A DNA stretch of 64,000 bases. It comes from Clostridiales bacterium UBA6114 (GTDB taxonomy: Bacteria > Bacillota > Clostridia > Oscillospirales > Butyricicoccaceae). Below the pieces are notes generated by a model. It searched no databases, was not told the origin of the DNA, and saw only the letters and a list, made by a program, of their open reading frames with translations. The number at the start of each line of letters is the position of its first letter. Position 1 is the first letter of the stretch. The DNA lies in the NCBI GenBank assembly GCA_002423435.1, contig DIWE01000016.1, forward strand, positions 1 through 64,000, given 5' to 3'. Both the position numbers and the translations under genes were made by a program. Below are positions 10,509-19,390 of this stretch, piece by piece.

Positions 10509-10576
10509 TTCGGCGTCAGTAAGACAGGTTTGATTGCATTTGCACAAATTTAAGTTGAAAAGAGGAGGAAATACAA

Positions 10577-13500
10577 ATGAAAAACAAGCGAATCCTTTCA
10601 TGGCTGATGGCGGTCCTTATGGTGTTGTCATTACTGCCTGCAACAGCATTGGCAGCGGATTTTCCCGGAAACGGCAGCGGCACGCAAGCGGATCCGTATG
10701 TGATTACGACGGCGGCAGGGCTATACGCTATACGGGATGATGTTGACGCCTATTACATACTGGGAAACAATATCGACCTATCCGAAACCGATTATGCGAG
10801 TGCCTGGACTCCCATTGGCTCTTATATGCCGGATGCCGGCGACCCATCCGGCGAAACACCGGACGCGGCGTATGCATTCTCCGGAACCTTTGACGGCAAC
10901 GGGAAGACAGTTACCGGATTAACCATCACAGACGGCACCATGTGCGTTGGGCTGTTCGGCGTTGTAGCAAACGGCACGGTGGAGAATCTGACCATTGAAA
11001 ATGCCGTTATTTCAGGCAATGCCATGGCCGCCGCGGCCATCGGCTACGCTTACAATTCTGCAGTGAACGACGTAAACCTGACCGGCACGAATAGCATCAC
11101 CGGTACTCTGAGTGAAGAAGGCGCCGCCCCCAATATGGTGGCCGGAATCGTGGGCGCGGGCATGGATTCCACCATATTAAATTGTGACGTCACCGGAACC
11201 GCGCTGACGATGATGACGGTCGGCGGCGCTTCCGCATTGGGTGAGAACGCCCATGACGCGGGCCTGGTGGGTGGCGGCCTGGAGGGCTGCAACCTGGCAA
11301 ACTGCTCCGCTCGGGACAGCAGCGTTACCGTCGATGGAACCTACTGCTTCGGCATCGGTGGCCTGTCCGGCTGCGCCATCTCCGCCGAATCCGTCACCGG
11401 CTGCACCGTAGAGGGCGTGGACATCACCGTGGGCGGCAACGCCTATCTGGTGGGCGGCCTGACGGGCTACACCGGCCAGGACGGCAACAAGGCCGCCACC
11501 CAGGTCTCGGGCTGCTCCGCCGACACGGATATTACGGTGGGCGAAAATTCCTCCCGGATCGGCGGCCTGATCGGCGGCGGCTTTTACCTTGAGATGTACA
11601 GGGCCTACTACCCTGTGCCTTCCCGCTTTGACCTCACCGGCTGCACCACCGTCGGCACCATCACCGCCGGGGCGGGCAGCACGGCGGTGGGCACCGTTGT
11701 GGGCTACGCCTGCCTTTGCGATACCGCCGGCGGTACCAGCACCATGACCGGCGCGGCTGACACGGTCGGCAATACACAGGAGCCCTTTAACGGCGGCAGC
11801 GGCACGGAGGGGGACCCCTATCAGATCAGCGATGCGGCGCAGCTGTATGCCATGCGCTATGACCTGGACGCGCACTATCAGCTGACGGCCGATATTGACC
11901 TGGCGGAACAGCTCGGCGAATATTACAGCTATACGGGCTGGACGCCCATCGGCGTCCTGGCCTATTCCGGCGATGTGAATATGGACACTGGCGACATGGA
12001 TATGACCAAGGTTTTCTCCGGAAGCTTTGACGGCGAAAATTACAAGATTTCCAACATGAATGTAACTACCGACGGGGACATGGTCGCGGTGGGCGGGCTG
12101 TTCGCCTGCTCTACGGGCGCGGTCAAAGACCTGGAAATGGAAAACGTGACCGTTAATGGCGATGAAACCACCCTGGCCGCCGGCGGCGTGGTCGGTTATG
12201 CCATGAGCGGTGCGATTTCAAACGTCACCCTGACAGGCGCCAACACTGTTACCGGCACCAACTGCGTCGGAGGCATCGCGGGCGGCAGCATGGTTAATGT
12301 GAGCGGCTGCACGGTGGAGAGCGTGGACATCATTGTGATTGGCGATAACGACTTCAACGCGGAGGACTCCGAGACCAAGGGGCGTATCATCCAGTACGAC
12401 GTCGCCGAGTGCGGCGGTCTTGTGGTGGGCGGCGGCTTTAACGGCAGCGTAAAGGACTGCACGGCGACCGGCACCGTCACCGCGACCGGCAACGAGCCGG
12501 TGGGTCTGGGCGGCATCGGCGGCTGCCTGCAGTGCATGGCCGAGATTTCCGGCAACACGGCTAACGTCACCATTACGACGAGCCGGGGCGGTCATGCTAT
12601 CGGCGGCCTGTGCGGCTACGCCGGTATGGGCGACGACGGCAGCGGCTACGATCAGGGTGGCAGCTATAATGCGAGCCTCCGTACAGTTGCCGATCCCTGC
12701 GAGATTTCCGACTGCAATGTAACAGTCAATATCAATGCTCCCGATGCGACACATGTGGGCGGCCTGGTGGGCACCGGCCTTTACTTCTACGGCATGGAGG
12801 ACCGCTTCAACGTCACGAACTGCACGGTGGCGGGCACCATCACCGCCGGGACGGACGCCGCCTCCCCTTACGGCGTGTCGACGCCCGGTGCGGTGGCCGG
12901 CCGCGCGGTAGGCTGCAACGTGGACGGCTGCACGTTTGCAGGCCTTACGATCAATGGAGTGCCTGCGACGAATAAAGTCGGCACCACCAGCCTCATGTAC
13001 GAGAGCGGGGACCAGTATGAGAGCGAGGGCGATACGGACGGCGGGGCTCTGCTGTACGGTCTGACCGACACCTATCAGCCGCTGTTTGAGGGCGCGACCT
13101 TCAATGAGGCATACGGCAATTATTGGCACGATTACTGCGCGGTCATTGTCGGCGAAGACAATGCGGACGCCACGGCGGCCGCGATGAAGGCGAGCATCGG
13201 CGGCACGCTTTACGGCCCGGAGGCTGCAACGGCCTATACTGAGCATCCCGAAAGCACCCAGTTCTATTGCGGCTTCACCGGCGAGGTTGCGACCATTACC
13301 CTAAACGGCTCGCAGATCAGCGCTTATAATGCGGGCGAAGAGGAACTGTTCTCCCATGCCTATCGCTATGTCGGTTACGAAACATCGACTGATGAAACGA
13401 GATTTGGCTTCTATATTTTTGAAAGCCTCGATCATAACGCAGACGAATACAGATATTTCGCAATGTGCCCGGATACGCCGGACACCACCCACCACATCGA

Positions 13501-15181
13501 GTTCCGCTACGGCAGCGATCTGGATGAACTGTTAAAGCTATACGAGGGCGAATATGCCTACTGGATGGCGGCGGGAATCCCGACGGCTGCGATGAGCGAC
13601 CCGGAAGAGACTGAAATTGAGAATGTCATCGCCCTGTTCTGCCTGGAAAATATGGACTACACCGCAGCCCGTACATCCAGCTCCCTGTCCCAGATCAGCG
13701 ACCTTATAGGCACTTGGGATCATTATATCGACGGACAGGCTCAGCCTGATACGCTATATTTTGTGGTAGATGCGAATGGAAACGGTCACAGCTATTATAT
13801 GGGGCAACACGCCCTCGATTATCAGGTTTTCGCATATGACAACGACGGGTCCGCTTCTGTCAAGTCCGGTCTATATGTCGCCAGAGTCGATGAACCGGAG
13901 GCGGCAAAGTATACCATCACGACAAACAGCGCGGGTAAAACCATTTTCACGTTAACCGGAGAAGATGAGGGGCAGGCCTTTACGATCTCCTATGTCAAGC
14001 GGACCAGCACCGTGTCCGATGATACCGATGATAACAGCAGTTCCTCCGGCAGCTCTGCCGGAACAACGATCCCTGTATCCAGCGGTTCCGGCACGGCCAA
14101 TATTTCCGCTTCCGTCTCCGGCAGTACCGCCACTGTCAAAGCCACCGACGCGCAGATCAAAGAGCTCGCGTCCGGCGCCGGAAGCGCCGGTACGGTCAAG
14201 ATTGACCTATCCTCCCTGAAGGTCAACGCGGTCGTCATCCCCGCCAACATCGTCTCCGCGGTGGACGGCGCCTCCGGCTCTGCGGGCCTTGAAGTTGTGC
14301 TTCCAACCGGCAGCGTTACCCTCGATAAGGACGCGCTGGCCTCCGTTGCGGGCAAGGGAGACTTAAGGCTCTCCATTGAAACCGTCAGCAACTCCGCGCT
14401 CACCGACAGTCAGAAAGATGTTCTCGGCACACAGGCTGGCTCCGCCGTCGTCGTAGACGTAAACGTTTATGTGAACGGGAGCAAAACCAGCGACTTTGGT
14501 AACGGCAAGATTCAGGTTTCCGTCCCGTATACGCTGAAATCCGGCGAGAGCGCGGACAGCATCACCGTCTGGTTCATTAAGGACGACGGCACCATCGAGC
14601 CGAAGAACGGCACGTATAACGCCGCGACCGGCTGCGTGGAATTCACCACCGAGCATCTGTCTCAGTATCTGATCGTGAGCTTCCCGTTCACGGATGTGGC
14701 CGAAGACGCCTGGTACTATGGCAGCGTGGCCTACGCCTATAACAATGGCCTGTTCGCGGGCACCTCGGCCAAGACGTTCAGCCCCGGCGTGACCATGACC
14801 CGCCAGATGATTTGGATGGTACTGGCGCGCATGGACGGCAAGACGCCCGCCGATATGGATGCGGCTCGCACGTGGGCCATGGAAAACGGTATCTCCGACG
14901 GCACCAATCCCGCAACCTCCATCACCCGGGAGCAGATGGCGGCGATCCTGTACCGTTACGCGCAGTATAAGGGTTACGACGTCAGCACAGGTGAAGACAC
15001 CAATATTCTCAGTTACGACGATGCTCTGACCATCAGTGAGTACGCTGCCCCTGCCATGCAGTGGACCTGCGGTGCGGGCCTTATTCAGGGCAGCGGCAAC
15101 AAACTCATGCCCTCCGGCGGTGCTACACGCGCTCAGGTCGCAACGATCCTCCAGCGTTTCTGCCAAGACGTGGCGAAGTAA
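10577..15181 (+). CDS. Large SLH surface protein with GLUG beta-helix repeats
   Basis: A 1534-residue secreted protein. GAGGAGG precedes the ATG at ideal spacing. A signal peptide ends near PATALAAD. Two halves each begin with the same module (GSGTQADPYVITTAAGLYAI and GSGTEGDPYQISDAAQLYAM), a known opening of parallel beta-helix GLUG proteins, followed by many repeats of the form VGGLVG-x(n)-NCTV. After residue about 960 comes a non-repetitive region, then a Ser-rich linker (DDNSSSSGSSAG), a beta domain shared in style with the 1923-7295 protein (TEHLSQYLIVSFP), and C-terminal SLH repeats (FTDVAEDAWYYGSVAYAYNNG onward). It is wall-attached, with an adhesive or structural role inferred. The short terminator hairpin follows 37 bases after the stop. 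Confidence 0.87.
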   Translation: MKNKRILSWLMAVLMVLSLLPATALAADFPGNGSGTQADPYVITTAAGLYAIRDDVDAYYILGNNIDLSETDYASAWTPIGSYMPDAGDPSGETPDAAYAFSGTFDGNGKTVTGLTITDGTMCVGLFGVVANGTVENLTIENAVISGNAMAAAAIGYAYNSAVNDVNLTGTNSITGTLSEEGAAPNMVAGIVGAGMDSTILNCDVTGTALTMMTVGGASALGENAHDAGLVGGGLEGCNLANCSARDSSVTVDGTYCFGIGGLSGCAISAESVTGCTVEGVDITVGGNAYLVGGLTGYTGQDGNKAATQVSGCSADTDITVGENSSRIGGLIGGGFYLEMYRAYYPVPSRFDLTGCTTVGTITAGAGSTAVGTVVGYACLCDTAGGTSTMTGAADTVGNTQEPFNGGSGTEGDPYQISDAAQLYAMRYDLDAHYQLTADIDLAEQLGEYYSYTGWTPIGVLAYSGDVNMDTGDMDMTKVFSGSFDGENYKISNMNVTTDGDMVAVGGLFACSTGAVKDLEMENVTVNGDETTLAAGGVVGYAMSGAISNVTLTGANTVTGTNCVGGIAGGSMVNVSGCTVESVDIIVIGDNDFNAEDSETKGRIIQYDVAECGGLVVGGGFNGSVKDCTATGTVTATGNEPVGLGGIGGCLQCMAEISGNTANVTITTSRGGHAIGGLCGYAGMGDDGSGYDQGGSYNASLRTVADPCEISDCNVTVNINAPDATHVGGLVGTGLYFYGMEDRFNVTNCTVAGTITAGTDAASPYGVSTPGAVAGRAVGCNVDGCTFAGLTINGVPATNKVGTTSLMYESGDQYESEGDTDGGALLYGLTDTYQPLFEGATFNEAYGNYWHDYCAVIVGEDNADATAAAMKASIGGTLYGPEAATAYTEHPESTQFYCGFTGEVATITLNGSQISAYNAGEEELFSHAYRYVGYETSTDETRFGFYIFESLDHNADEYRYFAMCPDTPDTTHHIEFRYGSDLDELLKLYEGEYAYWMAAGIPTAAMSDPEETEIENVIALFCLENMDYTAARTSSSLSQISDLIGTWDHYIDGQAQPDTLYFVVDANGNGHSYYMGQHALDYQVFAYDNDGSASVKSGLYVARVDEPEAAKYTITTNSAGKTIFTLTGEDEGQAFTISYVKRTSTVSDDTDDNSSSSGSSAGTTIPVSSGSGTANISASVSGSTATVKATDAQIKELASGAGSAGTVKIDLSSLKVNAVVIPANIVSAVDGASGSAGLEVVLPTGSVTLDKDALASVAGKGDLRLSIETVSNSALTDSQKDVLGTQAGSAVVVDVNVYVNGSKTSDFGNGKIQVSVPYTLKSGESADSITVWFIKDDGTIEPKNGTYNAATGCVEFTTEHLSQYLIVSFPFTDVAEDAWYYGSVAYAYNNGLFAGTSAKTFSPGVTMTRQMIWMVLARMDGKTPADMDAARTWAMENGISDGTNPATSITREQMAAILYRYAQYKGYDVSTGEDTNILSYDDALTISEYAAPAMQWTCGAGLIQGSGNKLMPSGGATRAQVATILQRFCQDVAK

Positions 15182-15217
15182 GCTAAAATTCATTTGATCG
15201 GGGCATTCCTCCCGAAT

Positions 15218-15260
15218 GCGGGAAAGGGCGGCGCCCAGCAGAGAGCCGCCCCTTTCCCGC
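15218..15260 (+). terminator. Terminator hairpin of the SLH/GLUG gene
   Basis: The 15-base arm GCGGGAAAGGGCGGC pairs with a 16-base arm (one bulged base) around a 12-base loop. The U-tract that should follow is cut after two T residues by the group II intron relic at 15261. Confidence 0.7.
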
Positions 15261-15440
15261 TTGCGCGCCTCGCGAGCGCACGTTCCAAAGGGTGAAAGTC
15301 GAATCCGCCCGGTAGCCGGAAGGATATAGCCGAACATCAAGGGTGTCCATCACGAGATGAAATTTATAGATATAGCGCAAATCGAACCCTTCCCCGATTG
15401 AAGTAAGGTTCGGACCTGATTGACTTGATGAGCCTGACTT
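15261..15440 (+). mobile_element. 5' relic of a group II intron
   Basis: The stretch begins with the GC-rich start (TTGCGCGCC...GAGCGCACG) and continues with the domain-I signatures TTCCAAAGGGTGAAAGTC, GATATAGCCGAAC and AAGGGTGTCCATC followed by ACGAGATG, which are typical of bacterial group II introns. No reverse transcriptase frame and no recognisable domain V follow, so only the 5' part survives. The position directly behind a terminator stem is the insertion habit known for class IIC introns. The 3' limit is uncertain. Confidence 0.65.
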
Positions 15441-15786
15441 AAATCAAACGCCCAACTTTTTGAAACTCACCCAAAATATTTGTTGTTACAGTAGTATACA
15501 TGTAATTTGTATTCAACGCAAAAAACAGCCGACCTCTCACAGTTTTGTGAAAGATTGGCTGTAGCGCCTTCTGATGCCACCGAAGCAGAAAAGAAAATCT
15601 ATTATGGAGCTTCATATCATTGCTTCCACTGCTGCTACCATGCGTACAGAAGGCAGGGGACACGCGCAGACACCTGATCGTGGAATACGAAGTCACCGGT
15701 CAAAATACCGGGCAGGGGCTGCTGACTACGGTATCGAACAGAACTAAATAACAGCTTGAGGTTGAAGCATTTCAGAGTGTTTCATT
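15441..15786. other. Gene-poor region with a possible coding relic
   Basis: Apart from the terminator at 15519-15562 there is no intact gene. From about 15660 to 15747 one plus-strand frame (HLIVEYEVTGQNTGQGLLTT..., ending in TAA) looks like the C-terminal end of a lost protein, possibly interrupted by the same rearrangement that truncated the intron. Its family is not recognised. Confidence 0.35.
15519..15562 (-). terminator. Terminator downstream of the TIR gene
   Basis: On the minus strand a 17-bp arm pair (15525-15541 and 15546-15562, with two G-U pairs and one A-C mismatch) is followed by TTTTTT. It lies about 225 bases beyond the TIR stop codon and is the first terminator met by that transcript. 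Confidence 0.65.
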
Positions 15787-17589
15787 TTAGTTTTCATCTA
15801 AATAGACAATATTCTTTCCACCGTAATTTTTTTCAAAATCCTTCGGTAGCTGATCCCGGCAGCAGTATACCGTCAGTTTCGGGCAGTTGACAAAAGGTTT
15901 CTCCCGAATCATTGTGACGGAACGTGGGATTCGGATCTCACGCAGGTTTGGACAATTTGCAAAGGCGTTATCAAGCAGAGCGCCTGTTCGGTTGAGATCG
16001 ACCGTTTCTATTACACTCGCGCCTTTCCTAAATGAGGAATATCCGATAATCTGGACCTCGTCGGGCAGCTTGATATCGGGCTTGCTTCCAAGGTAATCCC
16101 TGAGCAGACCATGCTCAATCTGAAAATCGCCAACGGTTATAAGTTCGCCATCGGGCGGTGCGCCTATGACGGGTTTGCTTCCCGCCTCATCCGGGGAAAC
16201 GACGTCTATACCGGCCAGTTCTTCGGCCTTTATTTCCGCGGGACCGAACTCGTCGACGACAAGGAAACTGAGCGAATCAAAATCAAGAGCCGCCGTCAGG
16301 CTCCTGCCGTCCTTAAACAGGATAGCGGCCTGACAAACAGTAAGCCATCGGTCATAGAGCGCATCCTTCTCAGTCTGAACGTCGGTAAAGGTAACGCGCC
16401 TAAGCTGGGAAAAAGGCAATTGCTGACCTCTTTTTGTGCGGAGGGCAGACGACCACGAGTTGCCGGATACCCAACCTGACAAATGACCTTGCGGCGATTC
16501 CCGCGGGCGGTTTTTGTAACCGATAAACGTAAGAACCTCCGGGGAGCAGACGCTGCTTCCGTCCTTCATGGTAAAACACAGGCTTTCCCACTGATCCCGA
16601 CATTCCGCGCCCCAGTCGAAGGAAACGGATTTGAGCTCAGTCCGCCCCAAAACAACAGACCTGTTGCCACTTGCAAAGACAAATTCGACGGGAGAATCGA
16701 CGTTTACTCTTTTTTCTGCCCCGTCCTTCATACTGATGTTGAATTCGGAGCATTCATATTTATCCTCGGTATCTTCAAGCCCCATTCCAGCCATCTCAGA
16801 AAAAGGGATCATCTCGGGATCGGACGGATTGTAATCCGGCGCTAAGCCATCAAATAGACGCTCCCACGAACGCACAAACAGGCTGTTTGCCGCCGCGGTG
16901 TATACCGTACCGTCCGCCGCCGTTATAACGGCCTTCCCCTGCGGTACATAGCCGCATTCCGTATCGCGGGAAAGCATCGCGTTTTCCAAGGACGAATTGT
17001 TTTTGACTGTCCGAGTTTCTACGGAGACTTTGCGGTTTACCGTATCGGGTGTGTTTGCGGCGGGCTGCGGAACTGGCACAGCCGCCTTTTTCTTTTGCCT
17101 CATTCCCATCCGTTCAAACGCGGCGGTATACTTATAAAGGTATTCCTCGTCGGTCATGTTGTATTTGAGGATGGCCTGTTTTGTCCCAATTTGCAGCTTG
17201 ACGCCCGCCCGCAGGGTGGTTTCCTGGAGATGGATCGCAAGAAACGGCTTTTTTTCATCAATGGCATAATTGATTTCATTCTGCACGTTGGACGAGCCTG
17301 CGGATGCTGGCGTGATAAAGACCACAAACAGCCCGCAATTTTCCAGAGCCTGCGCTATCTCGTCCGTCCATTCATTCCCCGGAGAAATGCCTTCGTCGTA
17401 CCAGACGTTGTATCCGTTTTCATTGAAGCCCTTGATTTCCGCAAAAACCCTTGCGGAATCCGCGTGGGCATAGCTGACGAAAATATACGGCTCGCTGCCC
17501 CGGTATGCGGGAAACGGCATTCTTCCCATACCGCTCACAAGCGTTGCCTGCGGCGCTTGTTGTTTTTTGAATTTATCGAACAATCCCAT
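15787..17589 (-). CDS. TIR-domain protein with beta repeats and leucine-rich C-terminus
   Basis: A 600-residue soluble protein. GGAGGG precedes the ATG. Residues 33-165 are a TIR domain of the bacterial TIR_2 type: YIFVSYAHADS, then WYDEGISPGNEWTDEIAQAL with E77 at the place of the catalytic glutamate of NAD-cleaving TIRs, then VVFITPASAGSSNVQNEINYA. A basic/proline linker follows. Residues 218-463 hold four loose repeats, each with a DG-turn hairpin (AADGTVY, MKDGAEK, MKDGSSV, FKDGRSL) and ending in an L-x2-V-x-F-like strand. Residues 505-580 are BspA-type leucine-rich repeats (LREIRIPRSVTMI). It lies 64 bases downstream of the HD-RyR gene on the same strand, so they are probably co-transcribed. 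A TIR effector role in phage defence or signalling is inferred, not shown. Confidence 0.82.
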   Translation of the reverse strand: MGLFDKFKKQQAPQATLVSGMGRMPFPAYRGSEPYIFVSYAHADSARVFAEIKGFNENGYNVWYDEGISPGNEWTDEIAQALENCGLFVVFITPASAGSSNVQNEINYAIDEKKPFLAIHLQETTLRAGVKLQIGTKQAILKYNMTDEEYLYKYTAAFERMGMRQKKKAAVPVPQPAANTPDTVNRKVSVETRTVKNNSSLENAMLSRDTECGYVPQGKAVITAADGTVYTAAANSLFVRSWERLFDGLAPDYNPSDPEMIPFSEMAGMGLEDTEDKYECSEFNISMKDGAEKRVNVDSPVEFVFASGNRSVVLGRTELKSVSFDWGAECRDQWESLCFTMKDGSSVCSPEVLTFIGYKNRPRESPQGHLSGWVSGNSWSSALRTKRGQQLPFSQLRRVTFTDVQTEKDALYDRWLTVCQAAILFKDGRSLTAALDFDSLSFLVVDEFGPAEIKAEELAGIDVVSPDEAGSKPVIGAPPDGELITVGDFQIEHGLLRDYLGSKPDIKLPDEVQIIGYSSFRKGASVIETVDLNRTGALLDNAFANCPNLREIRIPRSVTMIREKPFVNCPKLTVYCCRDQLPKDFEKNYGGKNIVYLDEN

Positions 17590-17653
17590 ATCCGTTACCC
17601 TCCGTCGAAAAGTGGTTTTTGACGCCCTCTGAATTTTGCGAAGGATGCAACCT

Positions 17654-19390
17654 TCAATTTTCAGTTTTTACAACTGCCATGCCGATTTTATGTAGCAATA
17701 TGGGTATGTTTTCAACCGGGTCGCGGTCAAGCTGTTTAATATCCTCCGGCAGCCTGCCGTAGGGAATGAGATAGGGCGTAAGCTTTTGCTTTACATCCAC
17801 AGCTTTCCCCAACACCCAACCTGTGGATTTTCTCTCTGCGACCCACGCCTCATGCTCCAGCTCAGCAAGACTCTCCACATATTCCTTCGGTATTTCCATA
17901 ACAGGGTTTGTAGCCTGTGCAAGAGGCCGCATCGCAAAGCCCATCAGGCGAAGCTTTTCGGGAATATCCATTGCCTGACGCAAATTGGAGTATTTCAGCG
18001 AGCCCGGGAGCTCATTAAAGCTAGGATATTTGAGCGGCTTATCCGGATAGCGTTCCCTCTGTTTTTCGTTGTACAAATCGTGAATCGCACGCGCAAGAGC
18101 CTCAAGATCCTCAAGCTTCGGACGCGGAATCAATTCTTCTCTAACCTTCGGCAGCGCATTTTTTGCGATGGCTTTGCAATGAACCGCCGTAGCTTCAAAT
18201 ACTTCTTCCATAGAAAGCAGCTTATGCAGCAGTCTTTTCTTCTCACGGCAGAAATCGTTGGGCAGCGAACCATTGCGCGTTATGTAGGTAATGTTCAGCT
18301 TTTCGTCGGTGAGGTCAATCCTTGCCTCCGCCGCAAGGGTACGGAGCTTATCTTTTATGCCATAAGCTTCGCGGTTCCATTCCTGAAGTTCGTCGCACAG
18401 AATCAGTAAATATGCGACGGGGTGCGTTTCCGGTGAGAGCGCACCAAGATTGAACGGTTTTTTCTGCAACATATTCTTGTAGCAATTGTGCAGAAGAATG
18501 GCGCTTGCGCTGTCCAGCACCGGCCAGAAGAAATATTCGGACTTGTATTTTGCCGATTGAATGAGGTATCCGTACCATTTCAGCACAATGAGGGCGCTGT
18601 AATAACCATGGTCGATAAAACCGCATCGGGCCATCACATTGACAAAATCATCCAAAGCATATTTTATCGCTTTCAGATCCACGCCCAGAGTGAGGTGCAG
18701 CTTATGCGCAAGCAAATCAACAGGCTTGAGCATATCAATATAAACACTTTCTTCGTAACGGCTCCAATAACATTCCGTAAATCTGCGTTTCGGGATGACT
18801 TCATGGATGCGGTTGAGCTCGTCAAAATTGGAAAATGAAAGCTGTACATTGACCTTTTCACCCGTGCCCCCCACATCGGTGGCAAAGTCCACAAACTTGT
18901 TGATTTGCCGCCCGACGATCTCAACGGGATAGCCCACATCATGGAACAGGGAGGCAATCCCCCAGCGGTAGAAAAACTCCTCGTTTTTCGTATCGTAAGC
19001 GTATGGATAAACATTACGGTTCATGATCGCTTTGCGGAAAGCGGAGCGGAATCTTGTATTCTGCGCGAAAACGCATAAGCCCAGAATGAACACATTGACC
19101 GAATGGATATAGTGGTCACGCTGCTTGTCGATCAGCACGGCCGCATTTTCTTCGTAATTTTTCAGTACGTCCAAGAGGTCGATAAATGGGTTGGATTCCC
19201 CTTCGAGGGCAATTCGGTAGCTGTCGAAAAACGTACGGTAAACGGCAAGGGCGGTGTCTTTCGTTTCACGGTCAATAAACTCCAAAATCGCCTGCCTGAT
19301 AAAGATCTTATAGCAATGCCCGCCTTCTAAATCCTCGAAGATCTCAAGCTCATCAAAAAAGCGCTCGACATATTTTTTCATATCATTCAC
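17654..19390 (-). CDS. HD-superfamily phosphohydrolase fused to a RyR domain
   Basis: A 578-residue protein. The GTG start is preferred: GGAGG lies 8 bases before it, while the ATG upstream overlaps nothing useful and the next ATG is 17 bases from that site. The HD signature is complete: H96 (YIHSVNVF), H150-D151 (SLFHDVGYPVE), H261 (DHGYYSALIVL), H301 (AILLHNC) and D333 (ILCDELQEW), the H-HD-H-H-D order of metal-dependent phosphohydrolases. The last 75 residues are a RyR domain: ELEHEAWVAERKSTGW...LTPYLIPYGRLPEDIKQLDRD. RyR domains in prokaryotes have been proposed to bind nucleotide-like ligands. A sensor/nucleotide hydrolase partner for the TIR protein encoded next is inferred. Confidence 0.75.
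   Translation of the reverse strand: MNDMKKYVERFFDELEIFEDLEGGHCYKIFIRQAILEFIDRETKDTALAVYRTFFDSYRIALEGESNPFIDLLDVLKNYEENAAVLIDKQRDHYIHSVNVFILGLCVFAQNTRFRSAFRKAIMNRNVYPYAYDTKNEEFFYRWGIASLFHDVGYPVEIVGRQINKFVDFATDVGGTGEKVNVQLSFSNFDELNRIHEVIPKRRFTECYWSRYEESVYIDMLKPVDLLAHKLHLTLGVDLKAIKYALDDFVNVMARCGFIDHGYYSALIVLKWYGYLIQSAKYKSEYFFWPVLDSASAILLHNCYKNMLQKKPFNLGALSPETHPVAYLLILCDELQEWNREAYGIKDKLRTLAAEARIDLTDEKLNITYITRNGSLPNDFCREKKRLLHKLLSMEEVFEATAVHCKAIAKNALPKVREELIPRPKLEDLEALARAIHDLYNEKQRERYPDKPLKYPSFNELPGSLKYSNLRQAMDIPEKLRLMGFAMRPLAQATNPVMEIPKEYVESLAELEHEAWVAERKSTGWVLGKAVDVKQKLTPYLIPYGRLPEDIKQLDRDPVENIPILLHKIGMAVVKTEN

Larger units (their letters stand above)
9922..10576. other. 655-bp divergent regulatory region between regulator and SLH gene
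   Basis: AT-rich and without genes. It holds a sigma-A-type promoter (10202-10231), a 20-bp perfect palindrome (10302-10321), an inverted pair ATCCATGC/GCATGGAT (about 10437-10475), an 8+2+8 palindrome (10491-10508) and a strong ribosome site before 10577. If the promoter is used, the plus-strand transcript has a leader of roughly 340 bases, long enough for RNA-level control. A nine-codon GTG frame behind GGAGGTGATT near 10330 could be a leader peptide, but this is weak. Confidence 0.55.

Noticed and set aside
12218..15340. Long minus-strand frames (342 and 325 codons) opposite the GLUG/SLH gene
   Set aside because: They are shadows of a repetitive, GC-rich coding sequence. The translations are low-complexity (His/Arg/Ala/Gly rich) without start signals.
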